Counted from the stretch's first letter, positions 13,159 through 26,736 are shown. The stretch: DNA of 64,000 nucleotides from Amphiduros pacificus (GCA_949316495.1 OX439003.1:50761523-50825522); one strand, 5' to 3'. A program made the numbers and translations. The notes: generated from the sequence alone by a model not told the origin.

Positions 13159-13758
13159 CAATTATTTCTTGTCTCAGATAACTATAGGCTTAACACAGAG
13201 TAGTAGAGGTCCTTTATTGCATGGTGGTCACGTGGTTGACGTCACATGGCTGAGACGTAATGCTGAATAATACAATGTCTTAAAGTAAACACTTTGTATG
13301 GATTTTTTACCTGTCACAGGTAAATCCAGATAAATCAAGATTTCATTCAAACATTTATTGACACTAGGACACAGATATCAATGTGTTGTCCCTCTTGTCA
13401 ATTGCTTAAAAATGAACATTGAGAAACCTGGTCAAATGTTCATATCCAGACCAATGTATAATGCAGGAAAAGTGTTTCTATTTGAATGTCTACTAAGGGT
13501 CTGTCTAGTTCAAAGATGATGACATAAAATATACTCACACTGAGTTCAAATTTGAAATCTACCATCGATCCATGAACACTTAATCCCAGCTCAGTTTCAT
13601 AGGAACATTTGAGAGAGAGAGAGATTGGAATAGAAGCACAGTAAAGCTATCCAGCATTCATAATATTTGCATAAGTCTCAACCACGTGATCACTATATGA
13701 TAAAGGACCACTACTGCTGTTTGTTAAACCTGTAGTTATCTAAGACAAACAATAATTG
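13159..13758. mobile_element. 600-bp element with 81-bp inverted ends
   Basis: Arms 13159-13239 and 13678-13758 are ungapped reverse complements of one another with about 14 mismatches in 81 bp (about 83% identity). Both include TAACTA-AGG-TTAACA and TCACGTGGTTGA-type blocks. No transposase frame lies between them. It is most likely an old non-autonomous DNA element or fold-back element; the family is unknown. Confidence 0.55.
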
Positions 13759-14827
13759 AAAAAATGATAAAATAAATCTTATGGACTTAATTTGACTTCA
13801 AGCACATTATCACAATAAAATATTACTAACATAGAAACTTCGGGACATAATAAAAAAAAGATTGAGGATATCGTTAAGTTGATAAGACCGTTGTCTTGGA
13901 CAAATATAGATTACGACATTAGTTCTATTGTCAGAATAGGGAAATTATATTCGTTGGAAAAAATTAAAAACCAAGTTGAACTTTTAAATCGTTTTAATAG
14001 TAAATACTCTTACTTTGCAGATCGGTTTGATTAGAAAGTTAAGATATATGGATCAGCCAATTTGAAATGCATATTGATTCATGAGCAGGTTCCTATTTTT
14101 GTGACAGATAATTCTTTTGTCTCAACATTGACACATTCACTGAAACAACAGGCAGGGATTGTTTTACTTGTTCTACACATAGTGCATCGTTTTGCCAAAG
14201 CTTATTTAAAAGCAAGAGTTTCGTACACAGCTTTCAAAATAAAGGATATGATTCCGTATTTTTGCTTTCTTTTGTTCTCCGAAACCAAAGCTGCAAGACT
14301 CCATGTTTTGAAAGACACCCTTAGAAAATGGTCATGACCAAAATATGAAACGTTGAACAAAAGTTTTTGAGATTAAAACAAAGTTACATTACAATGTAAA
14401 ACAAATACTTAAAGGACCAGATTATTCCGGATTAACACAGCACAAAGTGTGATTGACAGAACGAGGGGTATATAGGTATCGGGGTGGGGTCCTCGATCAG
14501 CTTGGGGTGCGCAGTCACTGCCTCATTGGAGCATGCAGGAACATCGCACTTTAATATAGAAATAACCACATGAACCAGGTGGTGCCTCACATTCAAGCAA
14601 GCGAAAAGCTATATGACTGTTTAATCTATATGATGAGTTAAACCAGTGGATACCTCATCTGCACTTTATAGGTTTTCATTTCTGAATAGATATCGTGAAG
14701 AAAGTTGTGTGTGGAGATATCAAGAGACAATTTCCTGATTGACTTAATAAATCAGGAAGTGAACCAAACGCCTCCCAGAGTCAGACAATGTGATTTAATT
14801 TGAAATGCAGTCTATTTGAATCTCAAG
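13759..14827. other. Unique DNA with two weak open frames
   Basis: A frame open from 13819 to 14031 (about 70 codons, ending ...SYFADRFD-stop) and a 91-codon frame at 14062-14337 look mildly protein-like. Neither has a recognisable domain, and frames of this length are expected by chance. No function is proposed. Confidence 0.25.
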
Positions 14828-15165
14828 AGCAGTCATTTTGGATCAAAGCCAGGAGCAGTCAGTTTGGATCAAAGCCAGGAGCAAACAATTTGGATCAAGG
14901 CCAGGAGCAAACAATTTGGATCAAGGCCAGGAGCAAACAATTTGGATCAAGGCCAGGAGCAGTCAGTTTGGATCAAGGCCAGGAGCAAACAATTTGGATC
15001 AAGGCTAGGAGCAAACAATTTGGATCAAGGCCAGGAGCATTCAGTTTGGATCAAGGCCAGGAGCAATACGTTTGGATCAAGGCCAGGAGCAGTCAATTTG
15101 GATCAAAGCCAGGAGCAGTCAGTTTGGATCAAGGCCAAGAGCAGACACTTTGGATCAAGCTCAGG
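14828..15165. repeat. Minisatellite, 26-bp unit
   Basis: About 13 copies of TTTGGATCAAGGCCAGGAGC plus AAACAA or AGTCAG variants. It gives two overlapping plus frames (FGSRPGA-type) because 26 is not divisible by three. Confidence 0.95.
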
Positions 15166-15239
15166 GGGAAATAAGTTGTATCATGTTCAATGGCAGAGAT
15201 GTTGGATCAAGATCAAAGGAAAACACTTCAAATAAAACT

Positions 15240-15465
15240 CCGAGGTAGACTCTTTGGGTCAGGTCCAGAGGCAGACAATTATTGGGTCAGGCTTAGAGGC
15301 AGACAAATTATTGGGTCAGGCTTAGAGGCAGACAATTATTGGGTCAGGCTTAGAGGCAGACAATTATTGGGTCAGGCTTAGAGGCAAACAATTATAGGGT
15401 CAGGCTTAGAGGCAGACAATTAACGGGTCAGGCTCAGAGGCAGACAATTAACGGGTCAACCTCAG
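15240..15465. repeat. Minisatellite, 28-bp unit related to the 26-bp array
   Basis: About eight copies of TTGGGTCAGGCTTAGAGGCA plus GACAATTA. It aligns with the neighbouring 26-bp unit (TTGG-TCA-G, AG-GCA-ACAA), so the two arrays appear to be diverged stages of one repeat. Confidence 0.9.
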
Positions 15466-16694
15466 GGTTAGTTTTATTGAATACTTCACAAAATATCATT
15501 TTACCTTAATAAATGCAAACACCTATCAACAAGTATAACCGACTGATTGTGAGAAAGAGTTCTCCACAGGTTGCCATTAATGTTCATTTAGACCCATAAT
15601 CAGTTAGCGCATGCCTGTATGCCTCATGTGTTACCTCGACTTGACAGGAAGGAGAAATACCGCAAGACTCAGATTGGCTGTCAGAATGGCTGTCAAAAGC
15701 TTCATTAAGCCAGTGAAAAACACTGACAGCTTTACAAAGGGAGGTGTGGAAAGCGTAGCCAATTGGAAGTAATTTCATGACGTTTAATGCATACAACAGC
15801 ATGTCTGGTTAAACGTTAACATAAACCTACAATGGTAAGTGAAATGAATGAAGCGCTCAACTCCCACAAAGCAAAGCAATGGCACAGATTATAACTGCAT
15901 CGACCTTTATTTAGATCTGTGGTCGACATTGAATCCTTTCTCACAGTCATCAAAATGTTCAATAAGATTGTATAAGAGAGCTTTCCCGGTGTGTGTCATC
16001 CTTCCTGTCTGTGATAACCTGCCATCCCCTCTCAATTAGAAGAATGAATGCTAGTGATTGCACATCGATCGTTAAGGATCGACTATTAGCCATTCAAAGG
16101 GAATAAGTAGAACACTATTTTCATCAAAGGAGAATTTTGTTAGTTTTCCCCAATGAATGTGTCTCCTCCCGGTTATTTCCTGTCAAATTGAGCGTAATAT
16201 TTATATCGAGTGATGCCTAATAGTGACTAAATCTGGTGTTAACTCATTTTTGAAAATCTTGTCCATCAGAACCCTTTTCTCTCGGGGGTTACACGCTTCG
16301 TATGGTTTCCTCATCAAGCAACCCCCATATAGGCTGAATTCTAGTATCTGCCTGCTTGGAAAAAGGGCTACAATTATGTTATTTAGTCTTCATTTCCAGT
16401 GCCTTTTTGCCTCTCCTTCCTCGTTACCTTTGGGAGCAAGCTACTCTTTGTAGATCTGAACTGTGCGCTAATGTTTGCTATAGTCCATTGTATGATTACC
16501 ACCAAAGCCAATCATCATATTCATTTAATCATTATGAATATCAATATATTTGCAAAATTCATTAACTGACGCCATCATAACGAATTACAATTGTCCATCA
16601 ATTGTTATGTGTGACTTCTTCAAATGATTTGTGACACAGCTACCACAAATTGCAAGCATCATTAATGGCTACAAGAATGATACAATGAATTAAA
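15466..16694. other. Unique DNA, no gene seen
   Basis: Short frames on both strands only (60-76 codons). Nothing is recognisable between the 28-bp and 33-bp arrays. Confidence 0.45.
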
Positions 16695-18488
16695 ATGGTT
16701 GATAGGGAGAACAATGATTCCACCCGTCTAAAGGTTGGGGAGATTACTGATTCCACCTGTCTAAAGGTTGGGGAGAATGCTGATTCCACCTGTCTAAAGA
16801 TTAGGGAGAATATTGATTCAACTTGTCTAAAGGTTGGGGGAGAATATTTATTCCACTTGTCTGAAGGTTGGGGAGAATAATGATTCAACCTGTCTAAAGG
16901 TTGGGGGAGAATATTGATTCCGCATGTCTAAAGGTTGGGGAGAATAATGATTCAACCTGTCTAAAGGTTGGGGGAGAATATTGATTCCACATGTCCAAAG
17001 GTTTGGGAGAATAATGATTCAACCTGTCTAAAGGTTGGGGAGAATGCAGAATTCACCTGCTAAAGGTTGGGGAGAATAATGATTCAACCTGTCTAAAGGT
17101 TGGGGAGAATAATGATTCAACCTGTCTAAAGATTGGGGAGAATAATGATTCAACCTGTCTAAAGGTTGGGGAGAATATTGATTCCACCTGTCTAAAGGTT
17201 GGGGGAGAATATTGATTCCACTTGTCTAAAGGTTGGGGAGAATAATGATTCAACCTGTCTAAAGGTTGGGGAGAATACTGATTCCACCTAATTAAAGGTT
17301 GGGGAGAATATTGATTCCACTTGTCTAAAGGTTGGGGAGAATGCTGATTCCACCTATCTGAAGGTTGGGAAGAATAATGATTCAACCTGTCTAAAGGTTG
17401 GGGAGAATATTGATTCCACCTGTCTAAAGGTTGGGGAGAATATTGATTCCACCTGTCTAAAGGTTGGGCAGAATGCTGATTCCACCTGTCTAAAGATTAT
17501 GGAGAATATTGATTCCACCTGTCTAAAGATAATGGAGAATATTGATTTCACCTGTCTAATGATTAGGGAAAATATTGATTCCACCTGTCCAAAGATTATG
17601 GAGAATGTTGATTTCACCTGTCTAAAGATTATGGGGAATATTGATTCCACCTGTCTAAAGGTAAGGAAGAATATTGGGTCCACCTGTCTAAAGATTAGGG
17701 AGAATATTGATTCCACCCGTCTAAAGGTTGGGAAGAATGCTGATTCCACCCGTCTAAAGGTTGGGAAGAATAATGATTCCACCCGTCTAAAGGTTGGGGA
17801 GAATATTGATTCCACCTGTCTAAAGGTTGGGCAGAATGCTGATTCCTCCCGTCTAAAGGTTGGGCAGAATGCTGATTCCTCCCGTCTAAAGTTTGGGGAG
17901 AATAATGATTCCACCTGTCTAAAGGTTGGGGAGAATAATGATTCCACCCGTCCAAAGGTTGGGGAGAATAATGATTCCACCTTTCCAAAGATTATGGAGA
18001 ATATTCATTCCACCTGTCTAAAGGTTAGGAAGAATATTGAGTCCACCTGTCTAAAGATTAGGGAGAGTATTGATTTCACCCGTCTTAAGGTTGGGGAGAA
18101 TAATGATTCCACCTGTCTAAAGGTTGGGGAGAATAATGATTCCACCCGTCTTAAGGTTGAGGAGAATATTGATTCCACCCATCTAAGGGTTGGGGAGAAT
18201 ATTGAGTCCACCTGTCTAAAGATTAGGGAGAATATTGATTCCACCTGTCTAAAGGTTGAGGAGAATTCTGATTCCACTTGTCTAAAGGTTGGGGAGAATG
18301 CTGATTCCACTTGTCTAAAGGTTGGAGAGAATATTGATTCCACCTGTCTAAAGGTTGAGGAGAATGCTGATTCCATATGTCTAAAGGTTGGGGACAATGC
18401 TGATTCCACTTGTCTAAAGGTTGGGGAGAATGCTGATTCCACATGTCTGAAGGTTGGGGAGAATGCTGATTCCACCTGTCTAAAGGTT
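16695..18488. repeat. Minisatellite, 33-bp unit, about 54 copies
   Basis: The unit contains CTAAAGGTTGGGGAGAATAT and TGATTCCACCTGT. At 33 bp it holds phase, giving plus-strand LKVGENIDSTC 11-residue repeats (long frame 17499-18641) and minus-strand RQVESIFSPTF-type repeats. Unit variants change residues freely (for example GEN/GQN and DST/DSS), and 32- or 34-bp units break the frame in the left half. I see no sign of protein selection. Confidence 0.95.
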
Positions 18489-20861
18489 AACAAAACGCGG
18501 TATTCCATAAGACTTCTGCACAAGCCTTTCCCATGCCCTGTTAAAATAGCAAACCATTTAGAATCAAACATGATGTGTATGACTCATACTATGTTTGGGT
18601 TATGTTTTTCACTTGATTTAAATTATTTAAGTTCATTATAACCAATTATAACGTTTCAAAATTCTAAAGTTATTGATCATCTCCACGGAAAAACATTTTT
18701 AATTATATTGTGGAAATCGAATATACTAAAATTCACTCAAAACCAAGTTGCAGCCCCCAAATAGCATAAAAAATGTTCACAAGAGAAGGTAACAGTGAAC
18801 TTGTATACTGGAATAAGGATAATTGACCATTTCAAATGCCTCAGAAATATTCTAACGCTAATTTGCAACAGAAATCTTATATTGGTCTATTCTCTACCCA
18901 TCCTGAGGTTGCTTAAGGGATTTAATGATTAATATGCAACTTATATATTAAGAAACGACAACTGGGCAACACACAATTCACCAAAGTATCAACAGAGATA
19001 AAAAGATGGACTTAATCATGTTCAATATCCTAGATTACTTATAATAGATCATTTCTGGTGCAGCATTGCCAAGCTATTTACAGCAGGGTAGGCTCAATAT
19101 TATAACACATGTTCATCTCTATCAAATGCGGTTTATTGTGTTTATTTATGTATTTAAGCACTTATCAAGTATGCAATTGATTTCTTAATAAGAGCTAATG
19201 AAATATGTGTATTTGTGAAGAATATTGACACAATTTATGAAAATTAATAAGAAAAGAAGTCTAAAAGGAACAACTGCCTTATTTGCAGATCTCGTAGATT
19301 TTACAATTACTAAAGTGTGTAAGATAGGAACACATTGATAATACCTGATAATAATGAGTTTATTCATGACAAGATTAATATTTAGTCTTTTTATTTTACA
19401 ATCCTGAACACATACCTGGCAACATCACATATTCTGGCATAAAGGTCCATCAGATCAGTATGGTATGTTAACTTTCTAAAAAAGCATGTTTTCAGATGGG
19501 AAGAAATTGTGTAATTATGAAAAGATGTTTTTACTGCCCTTTCACTCACAATGGCCATATCAGCATGTAAAAAAGCGACAAGAGCAGTGTATATCACTGG
19601 AATAGATAATCTGAAGACATTTCTAAGGCGTGTGGGAATCATGTTAGGCCAGGTGAGATCATACCAAACATTGGACAATAGCGGCTTCGGCTCACCTGCA
19701 AGGCGCAATGGGGAACTCAGGAGACTGGACACACAGACAGACACATACATAAACAGGCTCGCTTCAGATTTATTATGAACTCATGACTTATCATAGATAT
19801 TGTATTAAAAAAAGGGGAAAGATGCAATCATCTAAATGAAAAAAATAGTATCTGTATTGCCCTCGGCCCAACTATTAAAGGTATAATATGGATGTCTTAT
19901 GCACATAAAACGGTTTACATGTAGACCATTCTTGACAAAATAACTCTCATATCTACATTTCCAGTCTATTGTGACTTAAATATAAAACATGGAATAGCAA
20001 AATGGATGGCATGTTCCACCCTTGCTCCGTGAAGCATGATATATACCAAGTCTTGTGCCAATATGTCAATGGAATAGCTGGATTATTTATATCCCTGACG
20101 CTTTGGTGCTTTTCTAAGCATAAAATATATACTTTTTTCCATCTTTTTGGCATTTTTGAACTGAATTTATTTTATATGCCATTATTGTCCTAATCAGTAA
20201 TGTCAGCCTAGTATTTAATCTTAGTATAGAGTTCTGTGGAGAACAGAATCAATCATAGACAGTGTTGCCAAGCATGCACAAATGTAAACTTAGAGGCATT
20301 GCATTTTAAAATTCAAAGCATCTATATTTGTGATTTACGCCTTATTTTCTCCTTTATCGCCTCCAATTCTGATAAGGTAAGGTATGATATGAGAGTGCTC
20401 AATTAGTCTGCTACTCTTAACTTGGACATAACAGAAATGTTATTCTATAATACTGATGGTAAGCGTGATCAAAAGGTTGCGTGATCTAATCACGTTTAAT
20501 ATTTTATTATGTTTTTTAAATAAAGATAATTAACGATTTTATTCATGAGAGTGACAAAAATAAGACGTGTTACTTTTAATTAAGTTTTAATTTGGATTTT
20601 CTGTATTTATTTTCTATGATGTAACGTAATCTGGTCGCTCCGGGAACTTTCAATGTTTGCTCTTTGATCAATGAAAACATTCTTCATATCAGTTGTTAGG
20701 GATTCGGAACCATTGACACCTAGTTTCCAAGTAGCGTCAATAATAACATTTCAATCACTACTAAAATGGTTTTGAATCTTTGATTTTTTTTAAAACGTAT
20801 AACGAAGCTTATCTCTATAAGCAGCTTTTGACGGGTAGTTCAACACCTTATTACCGTCCAT
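18489..20861. other. Unique AT-rich DNA, no firm gene
   Basis: A 119-codon minus frame (19391-19750) overlaps TGATATGGCCATTGTGAG (minus strand, near 19550). The core of that stretch recurs in the SINE-like repeat at 27.4 kb and near 55.6 kb, so it is probably repeat-derived and not a host exon. Confidence 0.35.
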
Positions 20862-21055
20862 GTGTCCCCTTACCTGATGAAGGGCCAACTGTATCAGCCC
20901 CTCATGACGAGTCATCTGACCCTTTACCTGATGAAGGGCCAACAATATCAGCCCCTCATGACGAGTCATCTGACCCTTTACCTGATGAAGGGTCAACTGT
21001 ATCAGCCCCTCATGACGAGTCATCTGACCCTTTACCTGATCAACCTGTCCCCTGA
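20862..21055. repeat. Minisatellite, 54-bp unit, subtype 1
   Basis: Just over three copies of a unit containing TTTACCTGATGAAGGG, TATCAGCCCCTCATGACG and AGTCATCTGACC. In phase it reads DEGPTVSAPHDESSDPLP on the plus strand. Confidence 0.9.
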
Positions 21056-21171
21056 CCTGGTGAATGGTCAATTGCCTACGACAGGCCAGCTGACTGTGTA
21101 CACAATAAAGACGAACTTTACTGAACACCTAGTGAAATGTCAGCTGACACAGCACCTAATGAAATGTCAAT

Positions 21172-22315
21172 ACCTAATGAAGGGTCAGCGGCCTCAGTAC
21201 CTAATAAGGGCCAGGCTGGGTCAATACCTAATGAAGGGTCAGCGGACTCAGTGCCTAATAAGGGCCAGGCTGGGTCAATATCTAATGAAGGGTCAGTGGA
21301 CTCAGTACCTAATAAGGGCCAGGTTGGGTCAATACCTAATGAAGGGTCAGCGGACTCAGTAAATAATAAGGGTCAGCGGACTCAGTACCTAATAAGGGCC
21401 AGGCTGGGTCAATACCTAATGAAGGGTCAGCGGACTCAGTGCCTAATAAGACCCAGGCTGGGTCAATACCTTATGATGGGTCAGCGGACACAGTGCCTAA
21501 TAAGGGCCAGGTTGGGTCAATATCTAATGATGGGTCAGCAGACTCAGTACCTAATAAGGGCCAGGCTGGGTCAATATATAATGAAGGGTCAGTGGACTCA
21601 GTACCTAATAAGGGCCAGCTGGGTCAATACCTAATGAAGGGTCAGCAGACTCAGTACCTAATAAGGGTCAGCGGACTCAGTACCTAATAAGGGCCAGGCT
21701 TGGTCAATACCTAATGAAGGGTCAGCGGACTCAGTACCTAATAAGGGTCAGCGGACTCAGTACCTAATAAGGGCCTGGCTGGGTCAATACCTAATGATGG
21801 GTCAGCGGACTCGGTACCTAATAAGGACCTGGCTGGGTCAATACCTACTGAAGGGTCAGCGGACTCAGTACCTAATAAGGGCAAGGCTGGGTCAGTACCT
21901 AATGAAGGGTCAGTGGACTCAGTGCCTAATAAGGGCCAGGCTGGGTCAATACCTAATGAAGGGTTAGTGGACTAAGTGCCTAATAAGGGCCTGGCTGGGT
22001 CAATACCTAATGAAGGGTCAGCGGACTCAGTACCTAATAAGCGCCTTGCTGGGTCAATACCTAATGAAGGGTCAGTGGACTCAATACATAATAAGGGCCT
22101 GGCTGGGTCAATACCTAATGATGGGTCAGCGGACTCCGTACCTAATGAGGACCTGGCTGGGTCAATACCTTATGATGGGTCAGCGCACTCAGTGCCTAAT
22201 AAGGGCCAGGCTGGGTTAATACCTAATGAAGGGTCAGCGGACTCAGTACCTGATAAGGGGCTGGCATGGTCAATACCTAATGATGGGTCAGTGGACCTAG
22301 TACCTACTAACTGGG
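21172..22315. repeat. Minisatellite, 54-bp unit, subtype 2, about 21 copies
   Basis: The unit contains CCTAATAAGGGCCAGGCTGG, GTCAATACCTAATGAAGG and GTCAGCGGACTCAGTA. It aligns with subtype 1 around ACCT-ATGAAGGG-CA. It reads PNKGQAGSIPNEGSADSV when in phase, but partial units around 21.36 and 21.66 kb shift the frame. Confidence 0.95.
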
Positions 22316-22857
22316 ACGCTCGAACCAACCATAATTCCCACTGCAGTAAAACTAGGTCTTTCCCGGAACACTGCCAGGTAAACTGCCTGGTACACTTCCC
22401 CGAACACTGCCCGGCACACTGTCATGTATGTGAATGCTAGTAACTCCCTACATTCACGCAGATAACATGTGAGAAAGTCCCTAATTGGCTGTCTGAAGCA
22501 ATTGTCAAGTGTACACAAGAGAGGTAGCATTGACCTAATTGTATCAGATGTCTGTATGGTTAATCATGAGGTGAATGGACGGGGAAGAGCCATCGGAATA
22601 TTATGCTATAAACAACTTTGAAGACACCATTTTCTCTCTTGTAATCACATTTGGAGATGAATGCCAATAATTCAGAGAGAATATTGATATCAATCTCTGA
22701 TTTGTACTTAATAATTACTCTTCACCCCTCATTATATTAAGACTGTAATGGTCTTATTGGAATAGAGGGGAAACTGCAACTACAAAGTACTACTGACCGA
22801 CGGCTGTAAAATACATTATCTAAATAGGAAATGAGCAAATCTGCCTTAAATGCACCA
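22316..22857. other. Spacer between 54-bp and 32-bp arrays
   Basis: It begins with a GC-richer stretch (22337-22430) carrying CACTGCC-type imperfect repeats. No gene is seen. Confidence 0.4.
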
Positions 22858-23345
22858 GAGCTGCTACAGACACGATAGACAAGTGGCCAAAGCTGCTACA
22901 GACACGATAGACAAGTGGCCAGAGCTGCTACAGACACGATAGACAAGTGACCAAAGCTGCTACAGACACGATAGACAAGTGGCCAGAGCTGCTACAGACA
23001 CGATAGACAAGTGGCCAGAGTTGCTACAGACACGATAGACAAGTGGCCAGAGCTGCTACAGACACGATAGACAAGTGGCCAGAGCTGCTACAGACACGAT
23101 AGACAAGTGGCCAGAGCTGCTACAGACACGATAGACAAGTGGCCAGAGCTGCTACAGACACGATAGACAAGTGACCAAAGCTGCTACAGGCACGATAGAC
23201 AAGTGACCAGAGCTGCTACAGACACGATAGACAAGTGGCCAGAGCTGCTACAGACACGATAGACAAGTGACCAGAGCTGCTACAGACACGATAGACAAGT
23301 GGCCAGAGCTGCTACAGACACGATAGACAAGTGGCCAGAGCTGTA
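22858..23345. repeat. Minisatellite, 32-bp unit, about 15 copies
   Basis: AGCTGCTACAGACACGATAG followed by ACAAGTGGCCAG, very homogeneous. The few variants (GTGACCAA, GGCACG) recur in separate units, which suggests recent amplification or gene conversion. Confidence 0.96.
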
Positions 23346-23579
23346 ACAGTCACAAACGACATAGACAAGTGCCACAGATAATATATATCAACATTTGACC
23401 TGAGCTGTCTTTTACAGCAATGACAAGTCAACAGAACTGCCATACAGACAACACAGAAGGACAGGGGCTGACAACTGAATTGTTCCCACCAGATTGATAA
23501 AATATTAAACATTACAGGACTTCACAGTCTATCATATGACATGTAATAAAAGTTCCATTTTAGAAAACGCCACATCAGG

Positions 23580-23580
<1 letters not shown>

Positions 23581-23668
<88 letters not shown>
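23581..23668. repeat. (TA)n microsatellite
   Basis: About 44 pure TA units flanked by CAGGCTT on the left and AAAAGGAATGG on the right. Confidence 0.97.
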
Positions 23669-23672
<4 letters not shown>

Positions 23673-24509
23673 GAATGGAACATGTTTAAACCATATGTTT
23701 CATACAATGATAAATAAAAGCATTCTCTTAGTTTCTTTAAGTAGTTTGTATTCATAAATCCTGAGTGAATGGGACTTATAGATTTCCTTATACATTTAAA
23801 ATGTCATTATATGTATCATGTTGGACGCCTCCTCCCTCTTTCATTCTGTCTCTCGCTTTATATTTTTGTATTTGATTTGAGTAGATAACATATTACACTT
23901 CATCAAATTTACAGCACTTGAAAGATCTCAAAACAAAACTTACAATTGACATTGACAATAAATGATTGATATGGTTCACTTTGGGGTCACCACAGGGTCA
24001 TCATCGTATATCAGGAGTCATACATATCTGTTAGGAGAAATGTATAGTCAAGTTATGTTTCTGTCAAACGCATTCAGAGCTGCTAAACAGTTTCATTTAA
24101 TATATTTTTCAGTATTTCATTTTTTTTTGCATTAGGGGTTGGATTATTAGTCATTCAGGGGAGTTAGTGGAAAATATATTTGCAGAATTTAGCGCCAGAT
24201 ATCATATAATTATGAAGATACATTGTTCTTAAACAGCAACTCCTTGAAGATAGTTATGCATTAATTTAGGCATGGGCTTGAGGGATGAATATCTACAGCA
24301 TAAATGATACAGTTCAGGTTGGCTTGAGGAGAAACCACTGTACTTCACAATGCACTATGGGATATAGTCATAATCCTATTGATCCCGGTTAAGCACCCAT
24401 GGAATCCGTCACAGAAGTACAGTGTCGATGATATGTTATTATCACACGATGATGATATACAATTCAGGCAGGACGTGCTTTTCACACAGCATTTCCACAT
24501 TTAATCTGT
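23669..24509. other. Unique DNA, no gene seen
   Basis: No significant frame or repeat is recognised. Confidence 0.4.
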
Positions 24510-25182
24510 TGGCAAGCCCTAATCTTGTCACAAACCTTAATCCTGACACAAACCTTAATCTTGTCTCTAGCCTTAATCTTGTCACAAGCCTTAATCTTGT
24601 CACAAGCCTTAATCTTGTCTCTAGCCTTAATCTTGTCACAAGCCTTAATCTTGTCTCTAGCCTTAATCTTGTCACAAGCCTTAATCCTGTCATAAACCTT
24701 AATCTTGTTACAAACCTTAATCTTGTCACAATCCTTAATCTTGTCACAATCCATAATCTTGTCTCTAGCCTTAATCTTGTCACAAACCCTAATCTTGTCA
24801 CAAGCCTTAATCCTGTCACAAGCCTTAATCCTGTCACAAGCCTTAATCTTGTCACAAACCTTAATCTTGTCAGAAACCTTAATCCTGTCACAAGCCTTAA
24901 TCTTGGCACAATCCATAATCTTGTGACAAACCTTAATACTGTCATAATTCTTAATCTTGTCACAAGCCTCAATCTTGTCACAATCCTCAATCTTGTCACA
25001 ATCCTCAATCTTGTCACAATCCTTAATCTTGTCACAAACCTTAATCTTGTCATAAGCCTTAATCTTGTCACAATCCTTAATCTTGTCACAAGACTTAATC
25101 TTGTCACAAGAGATAATCTTGTCACAAGACTTAATCTTGTCACAAGACTTAATCTTGTCACAAGACTTAATCTTGTCACACG
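24510..25182. repeat. Minisatellite, 18-bp unit, about 37 copies
   Basis: CCTTAATCTTGTCACAAG with CTAG, AACC and ATCC variants. The 18-bp length keeps frames open on both strands (LVTSLN on plus; TRLRLV or DKIKAC on minus). Variants alter residues without any frame preference. Confidence 0.96.
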
Positions 25183-26460
25183 CATGTTGTGTAGATTAAC
25201 ACTTCCGACTAAATCTCTATTCTGGTGCTTTTATTTTGATTAAATATGTCCCTAGAGCTGAAGTAGGTGGTAAATGTAGCTAATTTCTCTTCAGTAAATA
25301 ACACATCATGAACTTAAAGCAAATTTTAGAATAAACATTAAAAGAGAATTGTACAGCAGTCCATTTTACACCTGATTATAAACACCTTTCAACAGATCCT
25401 TTTATATTATAAGATTTTTTTAATGATTTACAAAGTGAACGTTGTCGGATCTGCTTAGTTCTGAACAAGAGTTAAAATGTCTCGCTATTGGGTAAGAGGA
25501 CAGAAGGACTCAGCAGATGAATTATATATTGTTTGCAACTCTTTTATCTGTTCTCTATGTCTGTAGATGACAAAATGTGTCCACACCTTAAAGCCATTGA
25601 GAGTAAAGGTAAATCTTAACGTTTGCATAGTGTTAGCTACAGAATAAAGGGTTAATATATAGGTAATTTGGGCTACTAACAAATCTGGTTATTCCTGATA
25701 TGAATATAACATCTTTCAAATCTGGGTCAATAATAACGTTCAGTCGCCCAATTTGCTTTTGATTTTTTTTCATATGAATATTTTCATCAAAGAGTCTTTC
25801 TAAATAATGAAATATGAAATATAAAATATGTCATACATACAATATATCTAAATTGTAACGTGCTGCAATGACTTGATATTTGATTATGAAATGAGCCAAT
25901 ATCTACGGATATCGATATTAACAAAGAATATTTCAATACATATTCGCAGATGCCTCTCATAAATTCAAATTATGTTGATTTGTAAAGACGTATGAGAATA
26001 CTTTACTAAACACAGAATATTTCAATTTGTTAGTTTTGTTTGCTGTCATTTATTTTATTCTGCCAAAGTTTGAAATGGAATACGATTTTGTGAGATAAAG
26101 ATGAAACTTAAGGGGAAAGATTCCATGGTGATGTTCCAGAAAATTGCAAAGCTGTCTTTAGTTTTTTGTAAGACACATTTACTCTATCAAATCATTTTTA
26201 CAGCCTATCTTTTGTGAAATATAAAAGACTTATTGATACTGAACCATCATATATGTAAAGTTATTTTCACTGACATTTTTTCTCGATATAAACACATTGC
26301 TTATTACAGGCTGATACTCTGATTGTTCACACAACGGTGCCGTGTAAGAATATGAAATGGCCACCAGAGGGACACAAATAGTTTCTACCACCAGGGGGCA
26401 CCAACGGGTCATATAAACTGTGCACCTCTGCATAGAACTCCCTCTATCGTTTCTTTAAAC
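25183..26460. other. Unique AT-rich DNA, no gene seen
   Basis: Only short frames occur. Two CTCF-like motifs lie near its right end. Confidence 0.4.
26361..26402 (+). promoter_or_regulatory. Pair of CTCF-like motifs
   Basis: CCACCAGAGGGACAC (26361-26375) and CCACCAGGGGGCACC (26388-26402) lie in tandem, 27 bp apart. The second matches every position of the vertebrate CTCF core consensus; the first has a mismatch at the conserved C. Binding in this organism is inferred, not shown. Confidence 0.4.
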
Positions 26461-26736
26461 TGAGATTATTCCATCAGTGATCAATGGAATTATTTCTATT
26501 CAGCATGCCAAATCCACATATTATATATAAGTAAGTACATGATATGTTAAAAAAAGATAAAAAAAATAATACTGATAAAGTTTAACACTAATCGTAAATG
26601 AGATTATTCCATCAGTGATCAATGGAATTATTTCTATTCAGCATGCCAAATCCACATATTATATATAAGTTAGTACATGATATGTTAAAAAAAGATAAAC
26701 AAAATAATACTGATAAAGTTTAACACTAATCGTAAA
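26461..26736. repeat. Tandem duplication, 2 x 138 bp
   Basis: 26461-26598 repeats as 26599-26736 with only a couple of differences, such as AAGTAAGT versus AAGTTAGT. The duplication starts 59 bp after the CTCF-like pair and does not include it. Confidence 0.93.

Noticed and set aside
13819-14031. Protein-like open stretch ending SYFADRFD-stop
   Set aside because: About 70 codons without an identifiable start, domain or splice sites. Such length is expected by chance in 64 kb.
17499-18641. 380-codon frame of 11-residue repeats
   Set aside because: The 33-bp unit is stop-free in this phase. The left half of the same array is out of phase, antisense frames are equally open, and variants are not biased to synonymous sites.
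19391-19750. 119-codon minus-strand frame with possible acceptor near 19702
   Set aside because: It contains TGATATGGCCATTGTGAG, shared in part with the family B SINE body and the 55.6-kb fragment, so it is likely repeat-derived.
24422-25243. 273-codon plus and 247-codon minus frames
   Set aside because: By-products of an 18-bp repeat open on both strands.
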